DNA of 64,000 nucleotides, taken from Streptomyces lucensis JCM 4490. Lineage in GTDB: Bacteria; Actinomycetota; Actinomycetes; Streptomycetales; Streptomycetaceae. The stretch is from positions 124,001 to 188,000 of the forward strand of contig NZ_BMUE01000011.1 of NCBI RefSeq assembly GCF_014650035.1, written 5' to 3'. Shown here piece by piece: positions 33,185 to 41,131 of this stretch; within the stretch, counting starts at the first letter, position 1; each line of letters opens with the position of its first letter. Under the pieces are notes generated by a model. That model ran no database searches. It worked only from the letters and a program-made list of their open reading frames with translations, and had not been told where the DNA came from. A program made the position numbers and the translations under genes.

Positions 33185-34246
33185 GTGGGGATCGAAAGCG
33201 ATCAGGTCGTCTACGAGTATCTGAGCCGCGTCGGGGACATCGCTCAGCAGCGGCAGCTGCCGTCGGCCACGCGGATGCGGCTCGTGTCGGAGCTGCGCAA
33301 CGAGATCGACCGGCGCCGGGCCAAGGCGACCGTGGACTCGCCGGCCGCCGTCCGCCGCATCCTGGACAACCTGGGCAGCCCGGACGCGATCGTCGAGGCC
33401 GCGGGCACCGGAGGCCACGGGCGCGGGCCGCAGGCGACGGCCGCCGCGGTGCCGGTGCAGCCCGCGCCCCGGGAGCCGGAGCGGAAGCCGAAGCCCGAGC
33501 CGGAGCCGGGGGAGCGGCCGAAGGGGCTGCGCCGGGTCGTGCCCCGGCCGCGGGCCGCCGAACCCGGGCCGCCGCCCGCCCCGCGCGACGCCCCGTCCCC
33601 GCCGCACCTCGCCGCCGCACACGAGCTGGGGGACAGCACGCTGCCGCCCGACTGGTGGCGCGTGGGGTCCGGGCCGTTCGGCGGGCCGGCGGGCGCCTCG
33701 CCGGGCGAGTTCGACACGGTGCCGGGGTTCGTCGGCGGGGTGGAGATCCCCGAGCTGCTCAGGCGGCCGCCGGCGGAGACGGAGAAGGACCGGGCCGCGG
33801 CGGCGCGGACCACCCCGGAGACCGCGCCCGCGGCGGACGCCACCGGGGCCGCGCCCGCAGCGCGCCGCCGCCTGTTCACCCGCCGGGCCGCCGCGGCCGG
33901 CTCCGCCGCCGGCTGGTCCAACCCCCTCCTGCTGCTGGCCGCCGCCGCGCTGGTGGCCGGTGCCGTGTTGGGGAAGTGGGTCGCGCTGCTCCTGGGCTGG
34001 CTGATCGCCTACGGCTCGCGGCGGCTGACGCCCGCGGAGACGAAGTGGGCGGTGATGGTCCTGCCGGGCAGCGCGGTCGCGGCCGGGGCGGTGTGGCTGT
34101 GGGGGAGGAACGACGGCCGCTGGGGTGAGCCGATCGCCCGCGGGCACATGGCGGACGCGGTCGCGCAGACGTGGCCGTGGGTCGTGCGGGGGGCGGCGGT
34201 GGCGTCGGCGGTGTACCTCGCGTGGCGCTCCCAACGGAAACGCTAG
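33185..34246 (+). CDS. Membrane protein with N-terminal HAAS-like domain
   Basis: A 353-aa protein. Residues 1-75 (YEYLSRVGDIAQQRQLPSATRMRLVSELRNEIDRRR...AVRRILDNLGSPDAIVEAA) fit the HAAS signalling/regulatory module, often paired with PadR regulators or sensor proteins. A long Pro/Glu-rich linker follows (EPERKPKPEPEPGERPKG), then three hydrophobic segments in the last 130 residues (LLLLAAAALVAGAVLG, VALLLGWLIAYG, VVRGAAVASAVYLAW). GTG 33185 has GGAGG about 6 nt upstream. Divergent from the helicase-associated gene; function unknown. Confidence 0.8.
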   Translation: MGIESDQVVYEYLSRVGDIAQQRQLPSATRMRLVSELRNEIDRRRAKATVDSPAAVRRILDNLGSPDAIVEAAGTGGHGRGPQATAAAVPVQPAPREPERKPKPEPEPGERPKGLRRVVPRPRAAEPGPPPAPRDAPSPPHLAAAHELGDSTLPPDWWRVGSGPFGGPAGASPGEFDTVPGFVGGVEIPELLRRPPAETEKDRAAAARTTPETAPAADATGAAPAARRRLFTRRAAAAGSAAGWSNPLLLLAAAALVAGAVLGKWVALLLGWLIAYGSRRLTPAETKWAVMVLPGSAVAAGAVWLWGRNDGRWGEPIARGHMADAVAQTWPWVVRGAAVASAVYLAWRSQRKR

Positions 34247-34289
34247 CCGCTGCCTTCGACGGCCGCCCTTCGCCCAACGGTCCGCCGTA

Positions 34290-34703
34290 ACCGCTCGCGC
34301 AGTTCCCCGCGGCCCTGGGGGCGTCCGAGCGTTATGGCCTGCGGGCCCGCCGTGGCCGCTCGCGCAGTTCCCCGCGCCCCTGAGGGGGGTGTCCGAGCGT
34401 TGTTGGCTGCGGGTGCGTTGTGGTTGTTCGCGCAGTTCCCCGCGCCCCTGAGGGGGGTGTCCGAGCGTTGTTGGCTGCGGGTGCGTTGTGGTTGTTCGCG
34501 CAGTTCCCCGCGCCCCTGAGGGGGCGTCCAAGGGTTGTTGGCTGCGGGTGCGCCGTGGCCGCTCGCGCAGTTCCCCGCGCCCCTGGGGTGGTGCGGCGTC
34601 GTTTTCGGCTGCGGGTGCGTGGTGGCCCCTGAGAACTGGAAAGGGGGTGCTTCCCCCTGGCCGGACAGCCGGTCACCCACCCAGGGGCGCGGGGAACTGC
34701 GCG
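34290..34703. repeat. Intergenic repeat cluster 2: five head-to-tail hairpin motifs at 67-68 bp spacing plus one inverted copy
   Basis: The motif CGCGCAGTTCCCCGCGCCCC (reverse complement of the motif in cluster 1) starts at 34296 (one change), 34361, 34429, 34497 and 34564; a sixth copy in opposite orientation spans 34684-34703. The unit from 34361 recurs with a 68-bp period and the units at 34429 and 34497 look identical over nearly all 68 bp. The spacer is T- and G-rich on the plus strand (TTGTTGGCTGCGGGTGCGTT). No coding gene is credible here; it fills the gap between the HAAS protein and the HAD gene. Confidence 0.9.
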
Positions 34704-34759
34704 GTCAGGAGCGACGGGCGCGCACCCGGCCACCTCCCCGAACCGCCGGCGGCACCCGG

Positions 34760-34765
34760 CACAAT
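34760..34765 (+). promoter_or_regulatory. -10-like element, leaderless start of the HAD gene
   Basis: CACAAT ends 7 nt before the ATG at 34773, the same arrangement as at 18868. Confidence 0.4.
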
Positions 34766-34772
34766 GGCCCCC

Positions 34773-35390
34773 ATGACCCTCACCGTCGGCTTCGACCTCG
34801 ACATGACCCTCATAGACTCCCGGCCAGGAATCCGCGCCTGCTACCTGGCCCTCGCGGAGCGAACGGGCACGTACATCGACGCCGACCTCGTGGTGACCCG
34901 GCTGGGTCCCCCGCTCGCGGACGAGCTGGTCAACTGGTTCCCGGCCGAACAGGTCGCCGAGATGGCCGCCATGTACCGGGAGATGTACCCGTCGTACGCC
35001 GTCGCCGCCAGCCCCGCGATGCCCGGGGCCCGGGAGGCGGTCGAGGCGGTGCGGGCGGCCGGCGGCCGGACGATGGTGGTCACGGCCAAGTACGAGCCGA
35101 ACGCCAAGCTCCACCTGGCCCACCTCGGCATCGAACCGGACGTGGTCGTCGGCGACCTGTGGGCCGAGCAGAAGGCGCAGGCCCTGCGTGAGCACGGCGC
35201 CGGCGTGTACGTCGGCGACCACGTCGGAGACGTGCGCGGGGCCCGTACGGCCGGCGCGCTGTCGGTGGCCGTGGCCACCGGGCCCTGCGACGGCGACGAG
35301 CTGCGCGCGGCCGGCGCGGACGTCGTCCTGGACGGCCTCGCCGCGTTCCCGGCCTGGCTCGACGGTTACCGGGAGTCCACCCGCGCCTGA
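34773..35390 (+). CDS. HAD-superfamily hydrolase (phosphoglycolate-phosphatase-like)
   Basis: A 205-aa phosphatase: motif I FDLDMTLIDSRPG (Asp nucleophile about residue 8), cap domain PLADELVNWFPAEQVAEMAAMYREMYPSYAV, motif II TMVVTAKYE, motif III Lys in EQKAQAL, motif IV YVGDHVGDVRGARTAG. Substrate could be phosphoglycolate or another small phosphate ester. ATG 34773 is chosen from the spacing of CACAAT; ATG 34764 is three codons earlier. Its 3' end overlaps the convergent membrane-protein gene by 25 bp. Confidence 0.87.
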   Translation: MTLTVGFDLDMTLIDSRPGIRACYLALAERTGTYIDADLVVTRLGPPLADELVNWFPAEQVAEMAAMYREMYPSYAVAASPAMPGAREAVEAVRAAGGRTMVVTAKYEPNAKLHLAHLGIEPDVVVGDLWAEQKAQALREHGAGVYVGDHVGDVRGARTAGALSVAVATGPCDGDELRAAGADVVLDGLAAFPAWLDGYRESTRA

Positions 35391-35617
35391 CGCCGGGCGG
35401 CGGTGACCGACCGCAGGACGCCCGCGCCGGCGACCAGGAAACCGACGGCCATGAGCATGCTCAGGCCGAACATGTACGTCGGAAATGGCTTCGCGCCGAG
35501 GAACAGCGGGGCCACTGTGACGAGGGTGGCCACGGCTCCGACGAAGAAGACGACGGCACCGGCGCGGATCAGTCGGTCACCGGGAGCGGCGGAATTCGTT
35601 CGGGTTTTGTCACGCAC
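35366..35617 (-). CDS. Small two-helix membrane protein
   Basis: An 83-aa protein with two transmembrane helices, IRAGAVVFFVGAVATLVTVAPLFLG and MFGLSMLMAVGFLVAGAGVLRSV, a basic N-terminus (VRDKTRTNSAAPGDR) and basic C-terminus. It matches a conserved Streptomyces membrane protein of unknown role that I recall from the same position next to the cold-shock gene. GTG 35617 is supported by TACCCT ending 6 nt upstream. Confidence 0.78.
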   Translation of the reverse strand: MRDKTRTNSAAPGDRLIRAGAVVFFVGAVATLVTVAPLFLGAKPFPTYMFGLSMLMAVGFLVAGAGVLRSVTAARRQARVDSR

Positions 35618-35623
35618 CGGACC

Positions 35624-35629
35624 AGGGTA
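35624..35629 (-). promoter_or_regulatory. -10 element, leaderless start of the small membrane protein
   Basis: On the minus strand TACCCT ends 6 nt before the GTG at 35617. Confidence 0.5.
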
Positions 35630-35782
35630 GTTCCCTGCGCGAGAGAACAACCGGGGGACGTCTTGTCACCCGCCCGAAGACCATTAGCCTTGGTAGCGGC
35701 GGGTCGAGGTCGACCCGCCCCAGTGCTGTATTGAGCCGTTTCCGAAGAAGCTTTCCCGACGAGTACGAGGACGAGGACAGAC

Positions 35783-36166
35783 GTGCCTACCGGCAAAGTC
35801 AAGTGGTTCAACAGTGAGAAGGGCTTCGGCTTTCTCTCCCGCGACGACGGCGGTGACGTCTTCGTCCATTCCTCGGTACTCCCCGCCGGAGTGGAAGCGC
35901 TCAAGCCGGGACAGCGCGTGGAGTTCGGCGTGGTCGCCGGTCAGCGCGGCGACCAGGCCCTGTCGGTGACCGTGCTGGACCCGACGCCGTCGGTCGCCGC
36001 CGCCCAGCGCAAGAAGCCGGACGAGCTGGCCTCGATCGTGCAGGACCTGACGACCCTCCTCGAGAACATCACGCCGAGCCTGGAGGGGGGCAGGTACCCG
36101 GACAAGGCCTCCGGCAAGAAGATCGCCGGCCTGCTCCGCGCGGTCGCCGACCAGCTGGACGTCTGA
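35783..36166 (+). CDS. Cold-shock domain protein with C-terminal extension (127 aa)
   Basis: The first 65 residues are a CSD, VPTGKVKWFNSEKGFGFLSRDDGGDVFVHSSVLP, with RNP1 KGFGFL and RNP2 VFVHSSV. An extra 60-residue tail (RKKPDELASIVQDLTTLLENITPSLEGGRYPDKASGKKIAGLLRAVADQLDV) is helical and typical of the longer actinobacterial CSD proteins. GTG start at 35783. It precedes convergent menaquinone genes; the stop codons of this gene and mqnD are 25 bp apart. Confidence 0.92.
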   Translation: MPTGKVKWFNSEKGFGFLSRDDGGDVFVHSSVLPAGVEALKPGQRVEFGVVAGQRGDQALSVTVLDPTPSVAAAQRKKPDELASIVQDLTTLLENITPSLEGGRYPDKASGKKIAGLLRAVADQLDV

Positions 36167-36191
36167 GCGGCGACCACGCGGGACAGCGCGC

Positions 36192-37049
36192 CTACGGGAA
36201 CGCGAGCGCGTCCGGGCCGAGGGCCGGCAGGAGGCCCTCGGCCGCCGCGCGGGTGAGCAGGCCGCGGATCGCCGCGTAGCCGTCCTCGCCCAGGTCGGCC
36301 GTGAACTCGTTGACGTACAGCCCGATGTGCTGGTCGGCGACGGCCGGGTCCATCTCCTGGGCGTGCGCCATGACGTACGGCCGGGAGGCCTCGGGGTCGT
36401 CCCAGGCGGCCCGTACGGAGGCGCGGACGGAGTCGGCGAGCCGGGTCAGCGCGGCCTCGCCCAGCGAGCGCTTGGCGATGATCGCGCCCAGCGGGATCGG
36501 CAGCCCGGTGGTCCGCTCCCAGTGCTCGCCCATGTCGGCGAGCTTGTGCAGCCCGAAGTCCTGGTAGGTGAACCGGGCCTCGTGGATGACGAGTCCGGCG
36601 TCCACCTTGCCGTCCCGCACGGCCGGCATGATCTCGTGGAACGGCATGACGACGATCTCGCCGACCCCGCCCGGCACCGTGTCCGCGGCCCACAGGCGGA
36701 ACAGCAGGTAGGCGGTCGACGTCTCGCTCGGCACCGCGACCGTACGCCCCGTGAGGTCGCCGCCCGGCTCCCGGGTCAGCACCAGCGGCCCGCAGCCCCG
36801 CCCCAGCGCACCGCCGCACGGCAGCAGCGCGTACTCGCCGAGGACGTACGGCAGGACGGCGTACGACACCTTCAGCACGTCGAACTCGCCGCGCTCGGCC
36901 ATGCCGTTGGTGATGTCGATGTCGGCGAAGGTCACGTCCAGCGCGGGGGCGCCGGGGACGCGGCCGTGGGCCAGGGCGTCGAAGACGAAGGTGTCGTTCG
37001 GGCAGGGGGAGTACGCGATGCGCAGCGTCGGCTGCTCACTGGTCGTCAT
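36192..37049 (-). CDS. mqnD: 1,4-dihydroxy-6-naphthoate synthase (menaquinone, futalosine route)
   Basis: Converts cyclic dehypoxanthine futalosine to 1,4-dihydroxy-6-naphthoate. The 285-aa protein has the periplasmic-binding fold and conserved start RIAYSPCPNDTFVFDALAHGRV, then DIDITNGMAERGEFDVLKVSYAVLPYVLGEYALLP, GRTVAVPSETSTAYLLFRLW, GLVIHEARFTYQDFGLHKLADMGEHWERTTGLPIPLGAIIAKRSLG, and QHIGLYVNEFTADLG. Its start overlaps the mqnB stop by 14 nt, so the pair is coupled. Other mqn genes are elsewhere in the genome. Confidence 0.95.
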   Translation of the reverse strand: MTTSEQPTLRIAYSPCPNDTFVFDALAHGRVPGAPALDVTFADIDITNGMAERGEFDVLKVSYAVLPYVLGEYALLPCGGALGRGCGPLVLTREPGGDLTGRTVAVPSETSTAYLLFRLWAADTVPGGVGEIVVMPFHEIMPAVRDGKVDAGLVIHEARFTYQDFGLHKLADMGEHWERTTGLPIPLGAIIAKRSLGEAALTRLADSVRASVRAAWDDPEASRPYVMAHAQEMDPAVADQHIGLYVNEFTADLGEDGYAAIRGLLTRAAAEGLLPALGPDALAFP

Positions 37050-37746
37050 GCTGACTCCAACTCTCCATCAGGGGCGCGATCTTCCCGAAGGCCTCGGCGA
37101 GGGCGGCGAGGGCGTCGCCGATGCGCCAGGCGGCGCGGTCGCGCGGGCCGACCGGGTTGGAGATCGCGCGGATCTCCAGCACGGGCACCTCGTGCGCGGC
37201 GGCGGCCTCCGCCACCCCGAACCCCTCCATGCCCTCGGCGAGCGCGCGGGGGTGCAGGGCGCGCAGCCCGTCCGCGCGGGCGGCGGTGCCGGTGACCGTG
37301 GAGACGGTCAGAACGGTGCCGGTGCGGGCGCCGATGGCCTCGGACACGACTCGTACGAGTGATTCTGGTGACCGGTGGGTGACGGTCCCGAAGCCCAGCT
37401 CGGTGACCGGGAGGAAGCCGTCGGCGGTCTCGGCGCCCAGGTCGGCCACGGTGATCTCGTCGGCGACGACGAGCGAGCCGAGCGGCGCCCCGGGCAGGAA
37501 ACCGCCGCCGATCCCGGCCGAGACGACCAGGCCGTAGGGCGTGCCGTCCAGCGCGGCGGCGGTGAGGGCGGCGGAGACGGAGGCGGCGGCGCGGGCCGGG
37601 CCCACTCCGGCGGCGAGCAGGTCGCAGCCTGCGGCGGTACGGCGGAGCACGGCGCCCGGGACCGGCACGTCCTCGGCCGCCGTGGGGAACGCCCGTGCCA
37701 CCGCGTCCCGTTCGGCCGGGACCGCGGTGGCCACGAGAACGCGCAC
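37036..37746 (-). CDS. mqnB: Futalosine hydrolase (menaquinone biosynthesis)
   Basis: A 236-aa nucleoside-phosphorylase-fold hydrolase that removes hypoxanthine from futalosine. Seen: VRVLVATAVPAERDAV, GPARAAASVSAAL, YGLVVSAGIGGGF, DEITVADLGAETADGFL, and the catalytic EGMEGFGVAEAAAAHEVPVLEIRAISNPVGPRDRAAWRI with the purine/ribose Glu residues. GTG 37746 begins the conserved strand and lies 12 bp after the stop of the upstream lipoprotein gene. Operon with mqnD. Confidence 0.93.
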   Translation of the reverse strand: MRVLVATAVPAERDAVARAFPTAAEDVPVPGAVLRRTAAGCDLLAAGVGPARAAASVSAALTAAALDGTPYGLVVSAGIGGGFLPGAPLGSLVVADEITVADLGAETADGFLPVTELGFGTVTHRSPESLVRVVSEAIGARTGTVLTVSTVTGTAARADGLRALHPRALAEGMEGFGVAEAAAAHEVPVLEIRAISNPVGPRDRAAWRIGDALAALAEAFGKIAPLMESWSQHDDQ

Positions 37747-37757
37747 AGGCGTCGTGA

Positions 37758-38246
37758 TCAGGCCTTCTTCAGCTTGAAGGACCACAGGCCCTTGTCACCC
37801 TGCTGGATGGACACGGTGTTGGTGTCGCCCTGCGTGCCGTACTGGGCGTTGAAGAACGCGCTGCCCGGGATCGTGCGGTACGTCTTCTTGCTGGAGTCGG
37901 TGAACTGGCGGCCGTTGACCAGGATCGTCCAGCCGCCGTCCGCGATCTTCGGGTCGACGCCGAAACGGACCGTGTCGTCCGTGTCGACCTTGATCGACGG
38001 GACGTCGCCGGCCTTCTTGGCGCACTCCGCGAGCGACTCGGCGTCCAGCTTCTTGCCGTCGTTGTAGCAGAGAGCCTCGGAGTTGACCGAGCTCCGGCCG
38101 ACGGTGACCGTCGCGACGGGCGTCGGCTTGTCACAGGCCGACAGGACGAGCAGTCCGGCGGAAACGGCGCCGGCGACGACGACGGCGCGGCGGCGTCGCA
38201 CGACGCGGTGGAGATCAGCGGCTTCGCCGCGGGGCAGCGTGGTCAT
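37758..38246 (-). CDS. DUF2771 lipoprotein
   Basis: A 162-aa exported lipoprotein. A basic start (MTTLPRGEAADLHRVVRRRR), a hydrophobic core and the lipobox LSAC at about residues 35-38 are present. The mature domain (ATVTVGRSSVNSEALCYNDGKKLDAESLAECAKKAG...FGVDPKIADGGWTILVNGRQFTDSSKKTYRTIPGSAFF) matches the actinobacterial DUF2771 family, unknown function, with two Cys that could pair. The leaderless-type start and -10 are clear. It could be cotranscribed with mqnB, 12 bp downstream. Confidence 0.85.
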   Translation of the reverse strand: MTTLPRGEAADLHRVVRRRRAVVVAGAVSAGLLVLSACDKPTPVATVTVGRSSVNSEALCYNDGKKLDAESLAECAKKAGDVPSIKVDTDDTVRFGVDPKIADGGWTILVNGRQFTDSSKKTYRTIPGSAFFNAQYGTQGDTNTVSIQQGDKGLWSFKLKKA

Positions 38247-38252
38247 GGCCGA

Positions 38253-38258
38253 AGGCTA
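38253..38258 (-). promoter_or_regulatory. -10 element, leaderless start of the DUF2771 lipoprotein
   Basis: On the minus strand TAGCCT ends 6 nt before the ATG at 38246. Confidence 0.5.
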
Positions 38259-38351
38259 TCGGGCGCCCCGAGCCGTCCGCCCACGTGGGGTCGGCGTGCC
38301 CGGTTCGTTACGCCAGGTGCGCCCGCCCGCGGGCGAGCCGGGCCCGGCCCG

Positions 38352-39761
38352 TTACGCCACCCGGGCCCGGGACCGGCCGCCGTGCCGGGCGGAGGCGAGG
38401 AGCCCCTTCAGCGTGGCCAGCCAGCCGACGGCCACGAACAGGGCGCCCATCAGCAGTCCGGCGGTGCCGTTGAGCGGCATCACTATGCCGACCGCGCCGC
38501 CGAACACCCACGCCATCTGCAGCAGCGTCTCCGAGCGCGCGAACGCCGAGGTCCGCACCGGCTCCGGCACGTCCCTCTGGATCAGCGCGTCCAGCGCCAG
38601 CTTGGCCAGCGCCTGCCCGAACCCGGCGACCGCGGCGAGGCAGGCCACCAGCAGCGCGCTGAAGAAGACCGCCGACACGATCGCCGTACCGAGCACCACC
38701 GCGACGACCGTCACGATGATGACCTCGGGCGCCCTGGACCGCAGCCACGCCCCGACGGCCGTACCGAGCGCGTTCCCCGTCCCCGCCGCGACGCCGACTA
38801 TCCCCAGCGAGACCGCCGCGCTCTCCCCGGTCAGCGGGTGCTCGCGCAGCAGGAAGGCGAGGAAGAAGATCAGGAAGCCGGACAGGCAGCGCAGGGCGGC
38901 GTTGGCCCCCAGCGCATGGGTGACGGCCGGCCCCACCGTCCGCAGCCCGGGCCGCTTGACCTGCTTGCGGCGCGGCCCGTGCAGGTGCTCCGCGTCGGCG
39001 GCCAGCAGCGCCACGCCCTCGCCCTTGGCCGAGTCCACCTTCGGCGGCATGGAGAACGACAGGAACGTACCCACCGCGAAGATCACGAAGGCGCCGTAGA
39101 GCGGCCAGGGATCCCCTATGGCGTGCAGCGCCGCCCCGATCGGCGCGGCGACGCCCGTGGCCAGCAGGCCGGCCAGGGTCACCCGGGAATTGGCCTTCAC
39201 CAGCGAGAACCGGGGCGGCAGCAGCCGCGGTACGACCGCGCTGCGCACCACCCCGTAGGCCTTGGACGCCACGAGGACGCCCAGCGCGGCGGGATACAGC
39301 TGCAGGCTCCCGCTCGCCACGGCCCCCGAGATGACCAGCGCGAGCAGCGCCCGGGCCAGCATCGACCCGGCCATCGCGGCGCGCCGTCCGTGCGGCAGCC
39401 GGTCCAGGAGGGGGCCGATGACGGGGGCGAGGACGGTGAAGGGCGCCATGGTGATGGCCAGGTAGAGGGCGACGCGGCCCCGCGCCTCGTCGGTCGGCAC
39501 GGAGAAGAACACCGTGGAGGCGAGCGCCACGGTGACCATCACGTCGCCCGCGCCGTTCACCGCGTGCAGCTCGATCAGCTTGCCCAGCCCCGACTCGCCC
39601 GCGCCGTGGGCGTGTGTGGCCCTGCGGATGCCCCGCGCCGCACCGGTGACCGGAAAGTGCAGGGCGCGGCCGACCGCCCGGACGGCGCCGCCCACCCGGA
39701 CCGAACCACCCGCCCGGATCGCACCGCCGCCCTGATCACTCGTCTTGTCCGCGGTTGCCAC
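38352..39761 (-). CDS. MFS transporter, 12-helix
   Basis: A 469-aa major-facilitator protein with about 12 hydrophobic segments, from NGAGDVMVTVALASTVFF to GLLMGALFVAVGWLATLKGLL. The loop GPLLDRLPHGRRAAMAG is the MFS motif-A region (D-R...G-R-R). An N-terminal cytosolic tail of about 60 residues contains GGSVRVGGAVRAVGRALHFPVTG repeats. GTG 39761 (VATADKTS) is the most likely start, although the frame is open much further upstream. Substrate unknown; probably an exporter. Divergent from the DUF3027 gene. Confidence 0.85.
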   Translation of the reverse strand: MATADKTSDQGGGAIRAGGSVRVGGAVRAVGRALHFPVTGAARGIRRATHAHGAGESGLGKLIELHAVNGAGDVMVTVALASTVFFSVPTDEARGRVALYLAITMAPFTVLAPVIGPLLDRLPHGRRAAMAGSMLARALLALVISGAVASGSLQLYPAALGVLVASKAYGVVRSAVVPRLLPPRFSLVKANSRVTLAGLLATGVAAPIGAALHAIGDPWPLYGAFVIFAVGTFLSFSMPPKVDSAKGEGVALLAADAEHLHGPRRKQVKRPGLRTVGPAVTHALGANAALRCLSGFLIFFLAFLLREHPLTGESAAVSLGIVGVAAGTGNALGTAVGAWLRSRAPEVIIVTVVAVVLGTAIVSAVFFSALLVACLAAVAGFGQALAKLALDALIQRDVPEPVRTSAFARSETLLQMAWVFGGAVGIVMPLNGTAGLLMGALFVAVGWLATLKGLLASARHGGRSRARVA

Positions 39762-40105
39762 GACGTCATAGTGCCCCGAGAAGGCGGGGGGTAGTGCGGT
39801 TGCGACGCGCTGGGCGGCGGACTGTCGCCCGCCCTTCGGCCGGGACCGGGGAAGACCGGCCTCCGCTTTCCCGCCCTCCGGGACCGGTGAGCGGGCGGGC
39901 GACGACGCCGGACGGCGCCGGACTGTCCCCGACCACCACGGACGGGGTAGCGTGCGTATCTCAGCCATCAAGCACAATGGATGGCAGAGGTGCGCCCGAG
40001 CGCGATCGGATGCAGACGTCGATGCGGCCCGTAGGTCCGCTCCGTCCGCTTCACCGCCGGAGGCAGCCGCACTCGATGAGACGGCGTAGGAGAGAAGCGA
40101 TACCT
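39762..40105. other. Divergent promoter region with long inverted repeat
   Basis: About 340 bp between the MFS and DUF3027 genes. It contains perfect 11-bp arms GTCGCCCGCCC (39824-39834) and GGGCGGGCGAC (39893-39903) around a 58-nt GC-rich loop with further internal pairing, followed by GGGGTAGCGTGCG, a possible -10 for DUF3027. No gene seen. Confidence 0.5.
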
Positions 40106-41032
40106 GTGAGCGCAGCGACAACGCGAAGCCGCACCCCCGACCGTCTGTGCGCCGAGGCCGTCGACCTCGCACGCGCCGCCGCCGAGGAGGCCGCCGCGCC
40201 CGGCGTGGTCGGCGAGCACGCCGGCCTGGTGTCGGAGGGCGACCGTGTTGTCACGCACTTCTTCGAGTGCAAGGAACCGGGCTACCGGGGCTGGCGCTGG
40301 GCGGCGACGGTGGCCCGCGCCTCCCGCGCGAAGATCGTCACCCTGGACGAGGTCGTCCTCCTGCCCGGCCCCGACGCCCTCCTCGCCCCCGAATGGGTCC
40401 CCTGGAGCGAGCGTCTGCGCCCGGGCGACCTGGGCCCCGGCGACCTGCTCCCCACCGACCAGGACGACCTGCGCCTGGAGCCGGGCTACTCCGGCGAGGA
40501 GGCGCCGCCGCCGAACTCCCCGGTGTCCAGGGAGATGGCGGAACTGGCGGAGGCGGAGGACGCGGACGTCACCCCCGGCGCGCCCGCCACCCAGCCGACG
40601 GTGCCCTCGCGCGGCTCCATCGCCGCCGTCGCCGAGGAACTGGGCATGCGCCGCGCCCGGGTGCTGTCCCGCTACGGCCTGCACGTCGCCGCCGACCGCT
40701 GGGAGGAGGCGTACGGCGCCAAGACCCCCATGGCCCAGGCGGCCCCCGCACCGTGCGTCAGCTGCGGCTTCCTCACCCCCATCGGCGGCTCCCTGGGCCA
40801 GGCCTTCGGTGTCTGCGCCAACGAGTTCTCCCCGGCGGACGGCCGCGTGGTCTCCCTGACCTACGGCTGCGGCGGCCACTCGGAGGCCGCGGTCATGCCG
40901 AAGCCGCCGCAGCGGGCGGCACCGGTGATCGACGAGACCCGCGTCGACCCCTTCCCCCTCCGCCCGTCCCGCGACTCCGGCTCGGTCCCGGAGACGAGCG
41001 ACGCGGAGACGGCGGAGCTGGGCCACTCCTGA
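40106..41032 (+). CDS. DUF3027 domain protein
   Basis: A 308-aa actinobacterial DUF3027 protein: DRLCAEAVDLARAAAEEAAAPGVVGEHAGLVSEGDRVVTHFFECKEPGYRGWRWAATVARASRAKIVTLDEVVLLPG is the family's conserved N-terminus, then AVAEELGMRRARVLSRYGLHVAADRWEEAYGA and CVSCGFLTPIGGSLGQAFGVCANEFSPADGRVVSLTYGCGGHSEA with paired Cys. Function unknown. GTG 40106 has AGGAG about 12 nt upstream. Convergent with the PhoD-like gene. Confidence 0.85.
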   Translation: MSAATTRSRTPDRLCAEAVDLARAAAEEAAAPGVVGEHAGLVSEGDRVVTHFFECKEPGYRGWRWAATVARASRAKIVTLDEVVLLPGPDALLAPEWVPWSERLRPGDLGPGDLLPTDQDDLRLEPGYSGEEAPPPNSPVSREMAELAEAEDADVTPGAPATQPTVPSRGSIAAVAEELGMRRARVLSRYGLHVAADRWEEAYGAKTPMAQAAPAPCVSCGFLTPIGGSLGQAFGVCANEFSPADGRVVSLTYGCGGHSEAAVMPKPPQRAAPVIDETRVDPFPLRPSRDSGSVPETSDAETAELGHS

Positions 41033-41131
41033 CGGGCGGCCGGCCGCTCCCGGGAGCCGTGCCCGCCGGCCGCCGACCGGCCGGCGGCGCCGCCGTCGCC
41101 CGGACGCATCGCGCCGCCGTCACCGCCGCCG
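41033..41131. repeat. Short direct repeats between convergent genes
   Basis: Between DUF3027 and the PhoD-like gene, a unit CCGGACGCATCGCGCCGCC occurs twice in about 45 bp, preceded by a GC-rich stem CGCCGGCC/GGCCGGCG that could act as a bidirectional terminator. Confidence 0.5.

Noticed and set aside
34290..34703. Cluster 2 as a CRISPR array because of the regular 67-68 bp spacing
   Set aside because: The spacers are nearly identical to each other, unlike CRISPR spacers, one copy is inverted, and there are no cas genes.
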